A stretch of 64,000 nucleotides of DNA from Isoetes taiwanensis (GCA_021234155.1 JAJEKV010000005.1:29379617-29443616), one strand, 5' to 3'. Counted from the first letter of the stretch, positions 23,920-36,290 are shown. A program made the numbers and translations. Notes: a model not told the origin generated them from the letters alone.

Positions 23920-26900
23920 CTACTACTCCGGGGAACATTTAAAGCTTTGAAATAGCTTGTACCGAGTCGAGGAATCGAGAGGCTGCGCAGGCTGCTGAAT
24001 CCCCGAAAGATCCAACCGCCGCCGCTTCCAAATCAGCCACACCAACCAAGCCACGCATAGATGCAAAGCTTGCCGCCGCAAGAGCCGCCAAGCACCGGGA
24101 TACACATGAAGCAAAGAATCTGGCGGCTAGTCAATCTCACATGAAAGCAGAGCCCTAACCCAATCCCGTGAGCAGCACGCAAGTGAGGGCATAAAACCGC
24201 ACAATGCTCCACGGTCTCGCGATGAAGGCCACAACAAGGGCAGAGGGCTCACACCCTCGCCTAAACCGACTCACAAGGGCATTCACCACGTCATACGGTG
24301 CACCACCTGCCGCCACGAAGCACCCTAACCTTCGGTGGGGGGAAGTGAGCTCCATGTCCACGCCCAAACCGAAGCGCCATCGAGAACCCTAAGCTGCAGA
24401 GACCACTTGCACGAAGGGGCAGTGTATCATGAATAGCCAAGACCCGGTAAGAAGATCGCACAAAGCAAGAAGACACAACATCAGGATGAACCTTCCAAAC
24501 CCGCACCACCACATCATCTTGAGGGACTATAGGTATGTGTAGTGGAATACTCCCCGCCACGTGCTCCCGAGATAGATAGCCTGGCCACACCCCTCGAAGC
24601 GAAAAGCGAGCTCGAAGAACTCCCAATGGCTAGCCGACCACCCCAATACCAATCCTTTAAGGTGAGCGCAAGAGCTTCGCCCAACGGGCTCAAGGTCCAG
24701 AGCATGCACAATGTGACCAAGGGCAAGTCGCAGTGGGGCAAAGGAACCCACAAGAAAGGAGAAGAGTGGTGATAAACCTGAGGCATAATCTAGCCGGAAG
24801 AGCACACGCACATGATCCCAAGCCCGCAACACACTCTGGAGAAAATGGGATGCATGTGGGAAAGGCCGAGACCATACAATAAAGCCTGCCCGGGGAAACT
24901 CCACCGCATAGGCGGCTTCCCAAACGCCACACAATGGCTAAGAGATCGCAACAACAACACAGCACCGGAGAAGATGCTCCATCCTGCGTAATGCTCCAAA
25001 CAAACTTGGAGACCAACACCTTACTATATGCAGCTTAAATCGAGAATGGCCAAGCCCCCCATCCTCCTGGGCGGAGACACTTCCACCAAGCCACTTTAAC
25101 AACTGCCCCTTCATCATCCCCGCCCCACACAAAATTTCGAACAATCTTATCCAAAGCCCGTGATCTTACCCTCGAGAGCTAGCATCGCAGATGTCAGATA
25201 CACATGAGTGCTACAAAGCACGACTTGGCAATAGTGATCCTACCCGCCATGGGCAACTTGCTACCCTTCCACCAATTGAGGTGTTTTCGCAACCCCGCAA
25301 AATCTCATCCCACACCCTCCCCATGGAAACATCCCCTCCAAAGGGAATACCCAACGACTTAGTACACATATTACCCGGAAGCACCTTCCAAGGGAATAGA
25401 GTCAAACAAGGGGAGGTGGAGTTAGTTGGGCCCATAATGCGGAGCACTTACCCCAATTGAGGAAGAATGCCCGAGGCCAAGGAGAAAGTATCCAACAAAC
25501 CCTTCACATTCGCAAATTTCTCTTCGCCACCAAGAAGAGGAAAGTGTCATCGAAAATCGGTTAATAATCTGGCTGGCTACCATCCCGCATCAGAAGCCCA
25601 TCCACCACTCCCTCCCTAATTGCATCCAAAACAATCAGACAGCGCCTCCGCCGCCAATCGTGAACAAAACGGCGCCAAAGGGCACCCCCGACGCACCCTC
25701 CGCCTAAGGAAAAAGGCGGAGGGTTCACCCCGCACACCACCGTAGTGGCGTGCTGACCTATGCAGCCTTCATGATCGCTCTCTGTAAAGCGTGGACCACA
25801 GCCCAACGCTAACATCATGGCAGACAAGAACTCCCAACGGACATTATCGTAAGCTTTGGCAAAGTCAAGCTTAAGATAGGCAATGCCTTGCCCTGTTCTT
25901 CTGGCCCAATAAAGGCCCTCATAAGCTGCGGCAACATTAGTCAAAATGTTCCTCCCAGGGACAAATCCAGACTGCACCTTACTAATGGAAGAAGTCAACA
26001 CTGGCTTCAACTTCTCGCTTTCGCAATAATCTTATACACAGAGGACAACAAGGAGATAGGCCTCCAATCATTAATAGTAGAAGGCTGCTTAACCTTAGGA
26101 ATCAAGGAAATGCATGCGGTATTCAAGATCCTATCCATTTGAGAAGGCTGCAGCAACTCAAGGTACACCTCGGTACCGACTCACCAGCCCACTCCCAATA
26201 AGTCTCAAAAAAGAACTCCCACAGGGATGCCATCTAACCCGGGACATTTATCCTTGGCCATGCACATACATGTTGCCGCTAAATCCTCTCCGGAGAGCTC
26301 CTGCTCCAAGCTCTCACAGGGTGTGAGGTAATAGATGGCTTAATGACCCCCAAAACAAGCTCCCTGCATCTCACGCTTATAGGGAAGAGTGCGTTGTGCA
26401 AAAACCCCGAGAAATGGGCATGCACATACCTCTGCAAATCAGCGGGATCCTCCAAAGTCCGACCATCGGGCAAAGCAAGGGGCGCCATAGATCCGCCATA
26501 TCGCATTTGCCTTTTGCTCACGAAGAACACCAAGCGAACTTGTGTCCCCTCCTTCAACCGGTGGGGCTTCCTTCACGTGCCTCAGCACTTTAACCTGCTC
26601 GAGCAACAATACGCTGCAACCTTTGCATTCTCCCTAATGCCATCGGAAGTCGTGCCCGAATCCTCTCAACTCGATAGAGACCATGCAACTCCGCTGGCTC
26701 TGCCAGACACATTTGTCTACCAAAGACCTTGGCAAAACGCTTCACCCCGGCCAAGGCGATCACCATACCGGACATACCTTCGGAGATGAAAAGGTATCAA
26801 GCCACAACTCGGTAATCGGGTAGAAATCCGCGATCGGCCGAGGCCGGGTGTTCAAACGAAACACCGTCCTAGAGGGGCGAGAGGCAAGCGCAGACTATTT

Positions 26901-27595
26901 GGACAAAACCCGAGGGGTAATGATCAGAAATGGAGGTAGACAGAATGTTACTCGGCGCAAAGAGAGCACACCATCCAAGTGTGCACGGGGAAGCATAACA
27001 CCGGTCATGCCTAGCATACGCCCGACCCGCACCAATCTGCCTATTACAATAGGTGAAAGACAAGTCCCCGGGACCTCAACCAAGGCCAAATCCCGCAACA
27101 AAGCGAGACCAGCGGTCCCTCTCAAACCCATGCACAACACGGGTTTCGGGACCGAGCGATCCTCTACTCGCTCTACCATATTGAAGTCCCCTAACAACAA
27201 CCAGTTTACCCGCAACCCACCAAGGGCTCGCGAACTTATTCGAGGCGTGGCCCATAAAGCACCCGGTGAGAAGGCTGATTAGGGGCATAAACATTAACAA
27301 TCCCCACTCTTGCCCTCCCTCCAACCACTTAATGATTGCCCACCCACCAAAACACATGCCGCAGAGTAACGTGACTGCACATCCATCCTCCAAGCAATAA
27401 GAGTACCCCCACTAGTCCGCCTTTAAGAAGAAGCAATAGAGGCAACCGCCTACCAACCATATTCATGAGCCTAGACATATCACCCCGGTGGACACTTATG
27501 CTCCGAATGCAAACAATATCGGGGCTAAGCTGCCCAAGTGCCAAAGAAACACGGGCCCTCTTACTACTAGAGGACCGCACCCCCCCACATTCCAA
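23920..27595 (-). pseudogene. LINE ORF2 polyprotein (endonuclease, RT, zf-RVT), broken
   Basis: Endonuclease: PDIVCIRSISVHRGDM near 27510, KWLEGGQEWGLL near 27310 and WLLLGDFNMVERVEDRS near 27200. Reverse transcriptase: SGFVPGRNILTNVAAAYEGL near 25960 and YLKLDFAKAYDNVRWEFL near 25885 (the LDFAKAYD block). Then a DDTFLFL piece near 25535, corresponding to the catalytic (A/Y)DD motif, and FPWKVLPG and KSLGIPFGG near 25390-25340. A zf-RVT-like end VAWLVWLIWKRRR lies near 24040. The copy is split by several frameshifts and stops, and the canonical first D of motif C falls at a damaged site. In autonomous elements ORF2 nicks target DNA and reverse-transcribes element RNA. Confidence 0.75.
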
Positions 27596-27699
27596 CTAAG
27601 GATCGACCTATTCATCCCGGAGGAGAAGTGTCCAACCCCACATGCCTACCCACGGGGCCATCGGCCCCCTCCCAGAGTCATCATCTAGAGCCGAGAGGA

Positions 27700-28960
27700 T
27701 TAATCACGGCAATATGACCCACAGCCAGCTCTCACGTGAGATTCCGCTTCCAACACGTGTTGGAAGTCCCATTTTTACACCTCCATAGAGTCATGGGCGA
27801 CTAGTCTCTACCTCCCACGGGGCTGCTCCGGCCACCTCATGCTCAAGGCATACCGCTCTGGGACATCCCCACGGGATCACCAGCCCCTCCCACGGCCCTG
27901 TCCTCGAGACCTAGCCACAACCAAATCATCTCGAGCCCTCCCCGAGCCACCCACGTCCCTAGCCCGCCATCCAATGGGCGACCCAAGAAGCAAGCTTGCC
28001 CGGCCTGGAATCCCACACCACCTCTCCCAACGACGCCACCTGGGTCCAACTCCACTCATCGGCACCCGCGGGTCTCGTGCGATGCCTGGGAACGAGAGGA
28101 ATCCGGCCCCCCGCATAAGCACCCACGACCCCTACCACATCACAACCACCGCGGGATCATCAACATGGTCGGATGGTAGCACAATAGATGGAAACATCCG
28201 GCCGGATCTCGAGCCATTCAAAAGCTTCAATGGAAGAGAAAATGCCGGGGACCACTACGCACTGGAAGAGAAGTGGGCACAGGCGGCAAAGCAGGCAGAG
28301 CAACACGGATCTTGGGGACTTGCACAATAGAATGAGCCAAATATACACCCGGGCCATTAGCCATAGAAACCAAGAAATCAGGGCACCATCGATCGGGAGG
28401 AAGATCACGAATCTGGAACCAACACGGGATTTTAACCGCTGTCAAAGAACTGGTGGACATTGCCGGAGTATAATACTGATACAACACATAAGATTCACCC
28501 AAAGTATCCACCCCTCGACTAACCAATTGTCGCACGGAGGAAGACTCGACCTCAAACATGATTATGAAGAAATTATTCGGTGGGAATTTGAGGAGACCGA
28601 TACGGGCAAACCAATCCGCCCTCGGATGTCCCAGGCAAGCCAAGAGCTAAACCTCCTCGTGTCCAATATGTAACCCGTGAAGTAGCCTAATACTGCAAAT
28701 GAAACTAGATTCTCAATGGTCTGAACATGTCTGGTATGATCAATATCTATCCATAGAGTCTCTGGAAGAGCTGCCTGCAGGTCAACAGAGTGATGATCCT
28801 CCACAAATTTCAGAGCCTTTTGAACACGGGCAGTCCTACACTCCAGAGCCTTGCGCTTGATCCATCGAAACCCTACCGAAGTGATGCGAAAGCAACGGTG
28901 TCATTGTTCGCCCAAAAGGGCAAAGACAGGGAGTGGGGCTGCCGCCCTGGCATCCTGAGA
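27700..28960 (-). pseudogene. LINE ORF1, broken, in the minus-strand LINE
   Basis: Two overlapping minus-strand frames (28804-28562 and 28643-28227) give LWIDIDHTRHVQTIENL, FAVLGYFTG, LVSRGVDTLGESYVLYQYY and VKIPCWFQIRDLPPDRW. They align in order with ORF1 at 10.4-11.5 kb. A TGA lies near 28912 in the N-terminal frame, and frameshifts follow. The region 28.1-27.7 kb reads as Gly/Arg-rich pieces that may be the basic C-terminus. Confidence 0.65.
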
Positions 28961-29007
28961 GGTATCCAGGGGCACCCCAGGAGGCACATCAGCTACATGC
29001 TTGTCAG

Positions 29008-29097
29008 CTAGACACATCCTAACTCAATTTTGGCAGTTGTGAAATCCAAAGGCTAGACACATTCTAACTCAATTTTGACAGTTGTGAAATCAAAAGG
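29008..29097. repeat. 45-bp tandem duplication
   Basis: Units 29008-29052 and 29053-29097 both begin CTAGACACAT and contain CTAACTCAATTTTG and AGTTGTGAAAT. Block C has a single unit at about 60085-60120. The duplicate lies right at the 5' boundary of the LINE, so it may be linked to that insertion. Confidence 0.9.
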
Positions 29098-29526
29098 ATT
29101 TTTATACCAATATAAGGAATTTCGAACCTCGAATGAAAATAAAAAACGAGATTTCAAAGGAACAAAAGTTGTCGCAGAAGATCCAGGAGATGCCATCTCT
29201 TCCTGTGCCGAAAAAGGAAGTGGCAGTCAGAAAAAGCAAATGGCGTGCTACCCTGCCAGGTAAAATCTACCAAGAAAAGAACTTCTATAAACCATAAACA
29301 AAGCGTCTGTAGCCAAGAAAAAACCAGTGCCAAAAATAGACACAACATCAGCTTCCTTAATACCATTTCAAATACACACACTTTGCAAAATGATAGCCTC
29401 GCCCTTGCCTTTTATACCATTAAAATGCTTGAAAAAGGGATTGGGCACACTTACCTGCCTTTTGATTGAAATAAGTAAACTTGGTTATATTACATGTCAT
29501 TCCATATGCATTAATTACATTCAACC

Positions 29527-30675
29527 TCACTTCGACGCATTCACATTATTGAATCCATCTTCACCAGCATTTTGATTTTGGCTGGTGACTTCTTTTATCT
29601 TACGGCACCAAGATAGAAAAACTTCAATAAGAGGATCCTCGAAATTGTGTCCATGATGAATCCACACACTGAAAATCTTGGATTGGTCTCTCATTGGGAG
29701 AGATTTCAACATATATGCAAGCCAATTGCAGTCACGATCCAGATGCTCTGAAGTGCGAAATCCAAACCATGATGTGACTAGAGCCATTCTAACTGCTCTG
29801 GGTAACACCACTTTTCCATCGCAGAGATCTCCATACAAACGATCCAGATATTGCAGAAAACTATCGGTACTATTATGATGATGATACCAGTTCTCAAATA
29901 TAAGTTCGGCCAATTCATTATCTTCTGCAAGTATTTTGATAGCTACACCAGTAATATTAAGCTTCTGAAATTGGTCCAATAACCATCTTAACTTACCATA
30001 CTTATCATCAAAGCAATCAGTTTTTGGATTTTTGCAAGGTAGTGTTTCAAGACTCCTCTTCAAATTTCTAATGTTACGGTGCAGATCCTGCACAAGGACA
30101 TTCTGGAAGACAACTGCAAATTCTGGGTCCTGCACATTGCTTAACATAATGTCAGCAAGATGCTTATCGATGTGACTATGATCAGCAGAAAGAAGAAGTT
30201 GGTGCAGCATGTTTTGCACCTCATCAGCAGCACAAAAGCTGCCTGATAGCTTAAGAGCCAAGTCAGGGGAAGGCCTCAGATTAAGAGAAGAAATGCATAA
30301 TCTAACTGCCTCTTCTTCCTCACAAGTCCAAGGTATAGCCTCCACGTAATTCATGCAATAACTTATTACCTCCTCGCACAATAACTGCGCAGCAACCTCT
30401 AAGATGCCAAGGGCTTCTTCCAGGCTACACAAATGACGACGTTTTTCTGGCGCGTAGAGCAACTCAAGGAATTTAATATACATTACTGGGTCTTTGGAAA
30501 CTTTAAGCTGGATTTCTGCTGGCTTCTCATGAGAGGCCCATCTTTCAGAAAGCTGAGCTTTGAAGAAGTCAGATCGAGAAAGCACACTGGAATGGAGCTT
30601 CAAAGGCCCAAGTGCCTCATCAGATGAAAGAGTGAGAAACACATCTGCAGTGCTGTCGTCGTCTCCAAATTTCAT
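29527..30675 (-). CDS. BTB/POZ domain protein, copy 1 (At1g63850-like)
   Basis: An intronless frame of 382 codons plus stop. I start at the ATG at 30675 (MKFGDD), because upstream codons in this frame have no ATG and the second copy shares this start. Residues about 8-105 form a BTB/POZ domain: ADVFLTLSS, LKLHSSVLSRSDFFKAQLS and FLELLYAPEKRRH. A BACK-like helical region follows (EEALGILEVAAQLLCEEVI, then SYCMNYVEAIPW). The C-terminal part contains VLPRAVRMALVTSWFGF. Plant BTB proteins commonly act as CUL3 ubiquitin-ligase adaptors; the substrate is unknown here. The gene is convergent with the recombinase gene. The frame is fully open, unlike its surroundings, so it is probably a real gene or a recent copy. 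Confidence 0.85.
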   Translation of the reverse strand: MKFGDDDSTADVFLTLSSDEALGPLKLHSSVLSRSDFFKAQLSERWASHEKPAEIQLKVSKDPVMYIKFLELLYAPEKRRHLCSLEEALGILEVAAQLLCEEVISYCMNYVEAIPWTCEEEEAVRLCISSLNLRPSPDLALKLSGSFCAADEVQNMLHQLLLSADHSHIDKHLADIMLSNVQDPEFAVVFQNVLVQDLHRNIRNLKRSLETLPCKNPKTDCFDDKYGKLRWLLDQFQKLNITGVAIKILAEDNELAELIFENWYHHHNSTDSFLQYLDRLYGDLCDGKVVLPRAVRMALVTSWFGFRTSEHLDRDCNWLAYMLKSLPMRDQSKIFSVWIHHGHNFEDPLIEVFLSWCRKIKEVTSQNQNAGEDGFNNVNASK

Positions 30676-30995
30676 TTCTACTAATCTGCTTACAATAGAA
30701 TCTCGTGCTACAAATACAATGGCAAATAAGTTAGACCTCCTGCTGCATCTAAAGCTTCTGCTCACAAGTCCGGCGGCATGTCCTTGCCTTTTTAGAATTT
30801 CATTCCATGCAATGCCACGTTTACGTTTCGCTTTCCTAAAACTAAATGCCTAAAAGTTTTCTGCTGCTTTTCTTGATCTACTTCACTTTTTATCAATTGC
30901 GCCACCAAATTAGGCTGATGTTCCAATGTGTCAATCTTTGCATTGGGATGGTCCAACCTGTACTTTCTGCATTGCTTAAAAGATTTTAGAAGATA

Positions 30996-31045
30996 CTAGT
31001 AAACGTGTGCCCGGCGTTGCCGCGCAAGCGTAGCTCGTGATAATA
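30996..31045 (-). mobile_element. Helitron 3' terminus (probable non-autonomous element), unit 1
   Basis: On the minus strand the sequence ends with an imperfect hairpin (GCGCGGCAACGCCGGGC), ACACGTTTA, then CTAG followed by T. This is the canonical Helitron 3' end: a hairpin about 10 nt before CTRR, inserted between A and T. The last 25 bases match the helicase-bearing Helitron at 49992. The 5' end, and therefore the element's extent to the right, was not found. The same end in unit 2 is at 46098. Confidence 0.75.
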
Positions 31046-31049
31046 CTAT

Positions 31050-34000
31050 GCATAAATAGTGAGTGCTGGTAAGACCTTAATTGTCTCATGATGTTCAGAC
31101 AAAAGTCTGTTGTGCTTGTTTTCCTATCACTTGAATGTCTGACAATGGTGCTTTAATTGTCTCGTGATGTTCATACTAAAAGTCTAAAAATTAATGGACT
31201 CATCTGTACGTAGTAGAATCAAACAATTGCTATGCATGTTTTCCTATGAGTGTCCGACAATGGTTCTTTGACATCACGGCACATTCATGATATCAATTTG
31301 AGAAAGCCTTTATATTGACTAATAATGGAGTCCATGCTAAATGTGCAAACATAATGTGTGTTAGATTTTGTGCCAATGTTACCTTTAATAGCATATGGTG
31401 TTTAAGTGCACATAGAACATTGAATAATTTCTTCTAGATGCTCAATAGTGTGCATGCAAACATAACAAATGTAATAATAATTCTTGTCCACTTTGCATAG
31501 CTATGATTTTGCTTTTCACATCTACTTACTTAGGGCACATCATTTGCTATGGTGGATTGTAGTATAAAAAAGGGGCTCGTTATAGTATGCTTTGGGTGAA
31601 TATTGCAATGATAAAGAATATAGTAGTAGTTTTTTAACAACCGTTTCGGATTAGCTTATGGACCGTTTATAAGCCACTTCAACAAATATCCGCAAATATG
31701 CTAGATGAGATTACAAAGCTACAAAAATCATGTCCGTTTAAGATTGGATAAAAAATTAATATAATGTATGATGATGCCCTCAATTAGCAATTGCCCTCAA
31801 CAACATTTTGTTCAACATGTTCAATAACATTTTAAATGCCAAATTAAGATTGTGATATTAAATAAAACAAACATGTAACTCGGAATTCTTACATCATTGC
31901 ATGTTTTGATGTTCATGGCACTTACTTAAAAAATATGCAGGAAAATATGCCTCTCAACAGCTATTTCCCTTTCTGAATTTTTGTCAACAGCTATTCTCCT
32001 AGATAATGGCAAATACAGGGGCATTGATTTCACACTTAGCAGCAATGCCTATAACTTATGTACAGGAAAGTCCAATCGTTGCAAAGTTGTTTTCATATTT
32101 TTATGAATGTGCTCGGTAAAGCCATCTCCAAATGAAGATGCCATAGCAAAATTTGTTACATAGCGATGTCCTTTGTTTGCCAATTAGCATGGGAATGTAC
32201 TTTGATGGTAAATGATGTTGGAACTATGCTTCAGGAGTGGTACCTACAAAGAGAAAAAAGAAAATAGATGTTAGACAAACCTGATCATAAATCTGAACAC
32301 AAAAATGTGGTTACAACATCCGATTTCTTAATAAAACTGTGTGAATACTCAATGATGCTGCTACTCAGAAACTAACACAATTGTAAGATGTTAGAGCCTG
32401 GACTCTAACCTTGTAAGAAGGATGAAAAACCCAACAATCCAAGCTCAATCTATCAGAATAAGGCAATGCACAACACAAAGAATCATCATCTCCATAGCTA
32501 GATCAAGCAAAATACTCTCTCTCAATACACCGTCCCTCTGTTTCTCTCTCTCTGCTCAGATAATACAGTAATGATCATCCCACAATGCATACGTGCAAAT
32601 ATCCTGCACGCATGCATGTGCGTACATCCCTCCATATACGGTATACAATCTCCTATACCACCTCAATAGTGGTGAGTGTGGTGACGAGTGTGGTGAGTGG
32701 TGATAAGTGTGGTGACGACCCCCAACATAAGATTTGATGTACCTCAGGCAACAGCTTCAAAAATTTCAGACTTCAAACCACCGTCAGTAGAACAACAATA
32801 TAATAATCTAGAATTCATGAAAAAGACAAACTTAAATCACAAAGATCTAGTCGACAAAAATGGAGAAAAAATCTTGAAATTGCATGCAGAGATGTTGTTG
32901 ATTGCATTCTTACCATGTTACACATGAAGATCTGTTGATTTGTTGCCTTCGTAGGTGGGGCGTCTCGCAGACAGATAGATATGCTTCTGTGATACATGGG
33001 CTTGTCCATTATGCAGCCAAACCTAATTCAATGAGATTTCACAACAAATAAGAGACTCTCTGATATACTTCTAGAATTCTCAAGATTTAATAGCTGAACT
33101 GAATGAACCTTTCCTTATCTGACATTAACTGCCTAAAACATGTGTAAAGAACAAAGAGCAACCAACCACATGAATTCTAGAAACGGTACAATGATAACAG
33201 TCCAAAAATCGAAGCAGCACAAAAAATAAAAATACATCTTTAATCTTGTTGGGTTAGGCATCTTATCCAACATCTACTATTTGCCTCTTCATCTACCATT
33301 GGAGCAAGAAAGGAAGCATGTGTATAGACCCACCTAGTTGAACAGTCAAAGATTGACAGCAAGGGCTTGAAGATTAAAAAAGCGTACAGGTGCAATGTGC
33401 TCATCACATCCAGACCATAAGCACAAAAAGGGGCGGTACGGAATAGCATCTATACAAAGGGATTTTGCCAGATCACTTCTACAATATCGGCACAAAAAGG
33501 GCCGTTGAAGAATAGCATCTTCCTTTGTTCTTCATTTGAGGCTTGTCCGCTACAAAGTAGGTGAGGAAAAATATAGATAGAGAGAAATAGGTAAGAAAGA
33601 ATAATAGGAACATAATGCCTGAGTACCTGTGTAGTAGAAAATGGGGCTGCATTTGCAATCCGACATTTGCATCCTGCTTCTTATCCTTGAATCTGAAGCC
33701 CAAGATTTAGCCTGCATCAAAGATTTTACAACATTGAGTGCCTCTTCTTGAGAATAAGAATTGGAAATGATACATGGCTTGAAAATCTCTTTCTTTCTGG
33801 TATTTCTCTAAGCATTCACATACCTTATTCACATACCTTCTTTGGCTACTGAATTTATAGGCAGGCAGTTGGAGGTGAATCTGTCCATTTTTTTCTGAGA
33901 TGCAGCAAACATAGCAGAATGCCAGCCCTGGAATATTGCTTAAGAGAGGAATCCCGAAATTGGAACAGACACCCATAAAATAGCCATCCAATTTCTGGGC

Positions 34001-35170
34001 CTATGTCTCTTATTTATAACATTGTTTGTCAAAATATGGGGAAATTCAAGAAAAGACTACTGGAAAAAAATAGACACATCTCAGCAAAATTTACAACTTA
34101 TATTGAAGCTTTGCTTATGAAGAAGCAAGCAACCACCAGTTAGTACTGCAAGAAAACTTGAATATACAATCGATCATCCATGTATTTCCTAAGGTTCAAG
34201 AACAAAGCATGTCACATTTTCGTAGGCATGGATATCAAGCTCCCTGGCAAAACAGAAGCCAGACAACATAAAAGCTAGATACAGAGAGAGAATATTTATA
34301 CCTGTAAATATCACGGCCCTGCCTAATGGCTTTTTGTAGAGTCAAATATCATTTACATAGCCTCCCCGAAGCTTCCGTTTACAAATTGGAGCGGCCAAAT
34401 AATTTGGGAGCCCTCGTAAGAATCCACCCCCGCATGATGAAAAGAATGACATGTAACAACGGGTCTTTCAAACGAAGTATTTAGGGTCGGGGAGAAACAG
34501 AAAATATCAACAAAGAGCAACAGACCTTACATGTTTCACAAAATAAGCAGAGCCAATCTGCGTTTGAGAATGATCCCTCCCTTGAAAATCAAGATACAAA
34601 ATCTACCAAACCCGCTCTTCAAGCATCAAGAAATCATGAAAAGGCAAGAGTTAAGCTACCGAAGTCTTCAAGCATTGCCGAGAAATGCATGCGATTTGGG
34701 GTGCCCTTTCTTCTTGTTTTGGTCGGTGGGTACTTTGGCATGCCCTTGTAGGCTTTCAAGAAAAGGGAAGATCTTTGAAGAAACAAAGAAATCGAATGTC
34801 GAGAACTTGAAGTCTTAAACTGCCACCTAAAGAAACAGATCGAGTCATGCAACCAAGCATGAGAGAAGAAGAGAAAAGGGAAAGAAAATGATATTAGAAA
34901 CCGAAATTAACTCAAGCTCCAGCTCCAAGCCCCAAAATGTGAGTTACGCCACAAACCCCTCTTTGATTCTAGCAAAAGCCTAAGCAAGAGGCAGTTCGGA
35001 TTGAACCCAGTCGAGTATCATATATCAAAGCGAGATTCATCGCCTACTTTGGAGGAAAGATAGTAGGAAAAATAAAAATTGGTAGGAAAACCCATGTTTT
35101 TTAGCCAAATGTAACACGGAAAAGGGCACACCGTTACCACCCACCCCCAAAAACATTTTAAATAAGTAGA
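31050..35170. other. no recognised gene; probable non-autonomous Helitron body
   Basis: AT-rich sequence present in both tandem units (31050-35170 and 46150-49991). Short open frames are interrupted and show no known domain. Part of it should be the body of the element ending at 30996. The only clear insertion is the solo LTR at 32389-32727. Confidence 0.4.
32389..32727. mobile_element. 339-bp solo LTR with 5-bp target duplication
   Basis: It starts TGTTAGAGCC and ends CCCCCAACA, so the termini are TG...CA with the short inverted repeat TGTT(A/G)/..AACA. TAAGA flanks both sides (32384-32388 and 32728-32732). Unit 2 has an uninterrupted TTGTAAGATTTGATG at about 47510-47525, so the empty site is visible. 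No internal region remains. The small size suggests a Copia, TRIM or other short-LTR family; the strand is unknown. Confidence 0.85.
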
Positions 35171-35620
35171 CTAGTAAGCGTGTGCGGCGTTGCTTGGTAC
35201 GTCCTGGCGTGTTTTTTTCGCCTTTAACGTCCATACACACGTTGATATAGGCAAGATCAAACAATATTTGCTTTTGTAATTTTTATTATTGAAATTTGTC
35301 TAATGACAGATTCATCATCAATGTATTAACTTTGCATTTATCAATTTCAACAGAGAAAACAATGCTTTTATAACAAATGTGTTAAATCTACCCCGAAAAC
35401 AAAATTTTGGAAAGCTAAATCCAAAACTTATGCTCAAAATGTCACCCTTAGAAGTAGTTAAGTACACCAACAAAAAATAGGTACAGAAATACAAAACACA
35501 AAATTTTGTCCTAGCTCATTGACGTATTTTAGTTCATGATGGAACTCTAAATACGCATCTCCACATGGCGCACATCACCAAGGCTAATATTGTACTTTGT
35601 TGGATACTCCCGTGATATCT

Positions 35621-36290
35621 TCACTTCTCGGCTGGATAACATCTTAGTGGGGTAAAAGTGAAATGCGGGCGAGTCATTGATTCGAATCGCGCCCACGACG
35701 TCTCACGACTATCAAGCACGTGAGACAACTCATCCCCAAGGTAGACTCGTATGATGGAATCAGATACCGCCTCAGGAAGGAATGATTTGTAGACCCTAAA
35801 ATGGGTTCCATTACATACTACAACACATGTGAGTTCTTTTGCTACTAAGACACCAATTCGCCAGTGCATGGTATCGTTTCTCATATGAAAAAAAAGACAA
35901 ATAATTGCAGGTTAGTCAAAGCACTACATTACCCAATAGATAGATACATGCACTTTATCCTCCACCTACCTCTCTCAAAGCATATCCGCGTAAACAACGT
36001 TCCCTTGTATAGACTTGATCAAATAGGAAGTCATCAATTAGTTGGATAAACTGCTCCAACTTGACAACCTCGTCAGTGCAAAATATATCCTTGAGCTTTC
36101 CAATAAGCTCCTCAATTTCCACGCTTGCTACCCCATGCATATGAGCGTGGTATTTTTGTTCCCAATCATACCATGACCCAAGAGCACGTACGACAAAAAT
36201 AACACTGGCAACGTGATAACTCATGTCACCTTTTAGGCATTTGGTGACGTGGTGACCAAAGACATAACAAGGGACCAAAATACGCACCAT
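35621..36290 (-). pseudogene. unrecognised exon-like frames 3' of the Helitron helicase, unit 1
   Basis: Two minus-strand frames, 36290-35955 (111 codons, including FGHHVTKCLKGDMSYHVAS and EELIGKLKDIFCTDEVVKL) and 35884-35621 (87 codons, including LTCVVVCNGTHFRVYKSF), are conserved in unit 2 at 51125-50790 and 50718-50536. A stretch with splice-like ends separates them. I do not recognise the domains. They sit between the helicase C-terminus and the Helitron 3' end. They may be terminal exons of the Helitron protein or a captured host gene fragment. Confidence 0.4.

Larger units (their letters stand above)
23708..29005 (-). mobile_element. near-complete L1-type LINE, minus strand
   Basis: Reading on the minus strand, ORF1 remnants (28.9-27.7 kb) are followed by endonuclease (about 27.59-26.87 kb), reverse transcriptase (about 26.6-25.2 kb), a zf-RVT-like domain (about 24.6-23.9 kb), a 3' UTR and a poly(A) tail (T13 on the plus strand at 23708-23720). 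It inserted between the GGGCC element and the BTB 3' flank; block C lacks it. I could not find a clear target-site duplication. Base composition is GC-richer than its surroundings. Confidence 0.75.

Noticed and set aside
24291-25144. Several overlapping frames of 70-135 codons
   Set aside because: They are competing frames of the degraded, GC-rich LINE ORF2 3' half, not separate genes.
29008-29097. 45-bp direct repeat as the LINE target-site duplication
   Set aside because: Both units lie on the same side of the LINE; a target-site duplication should flank it, and none is seen next to 23708.
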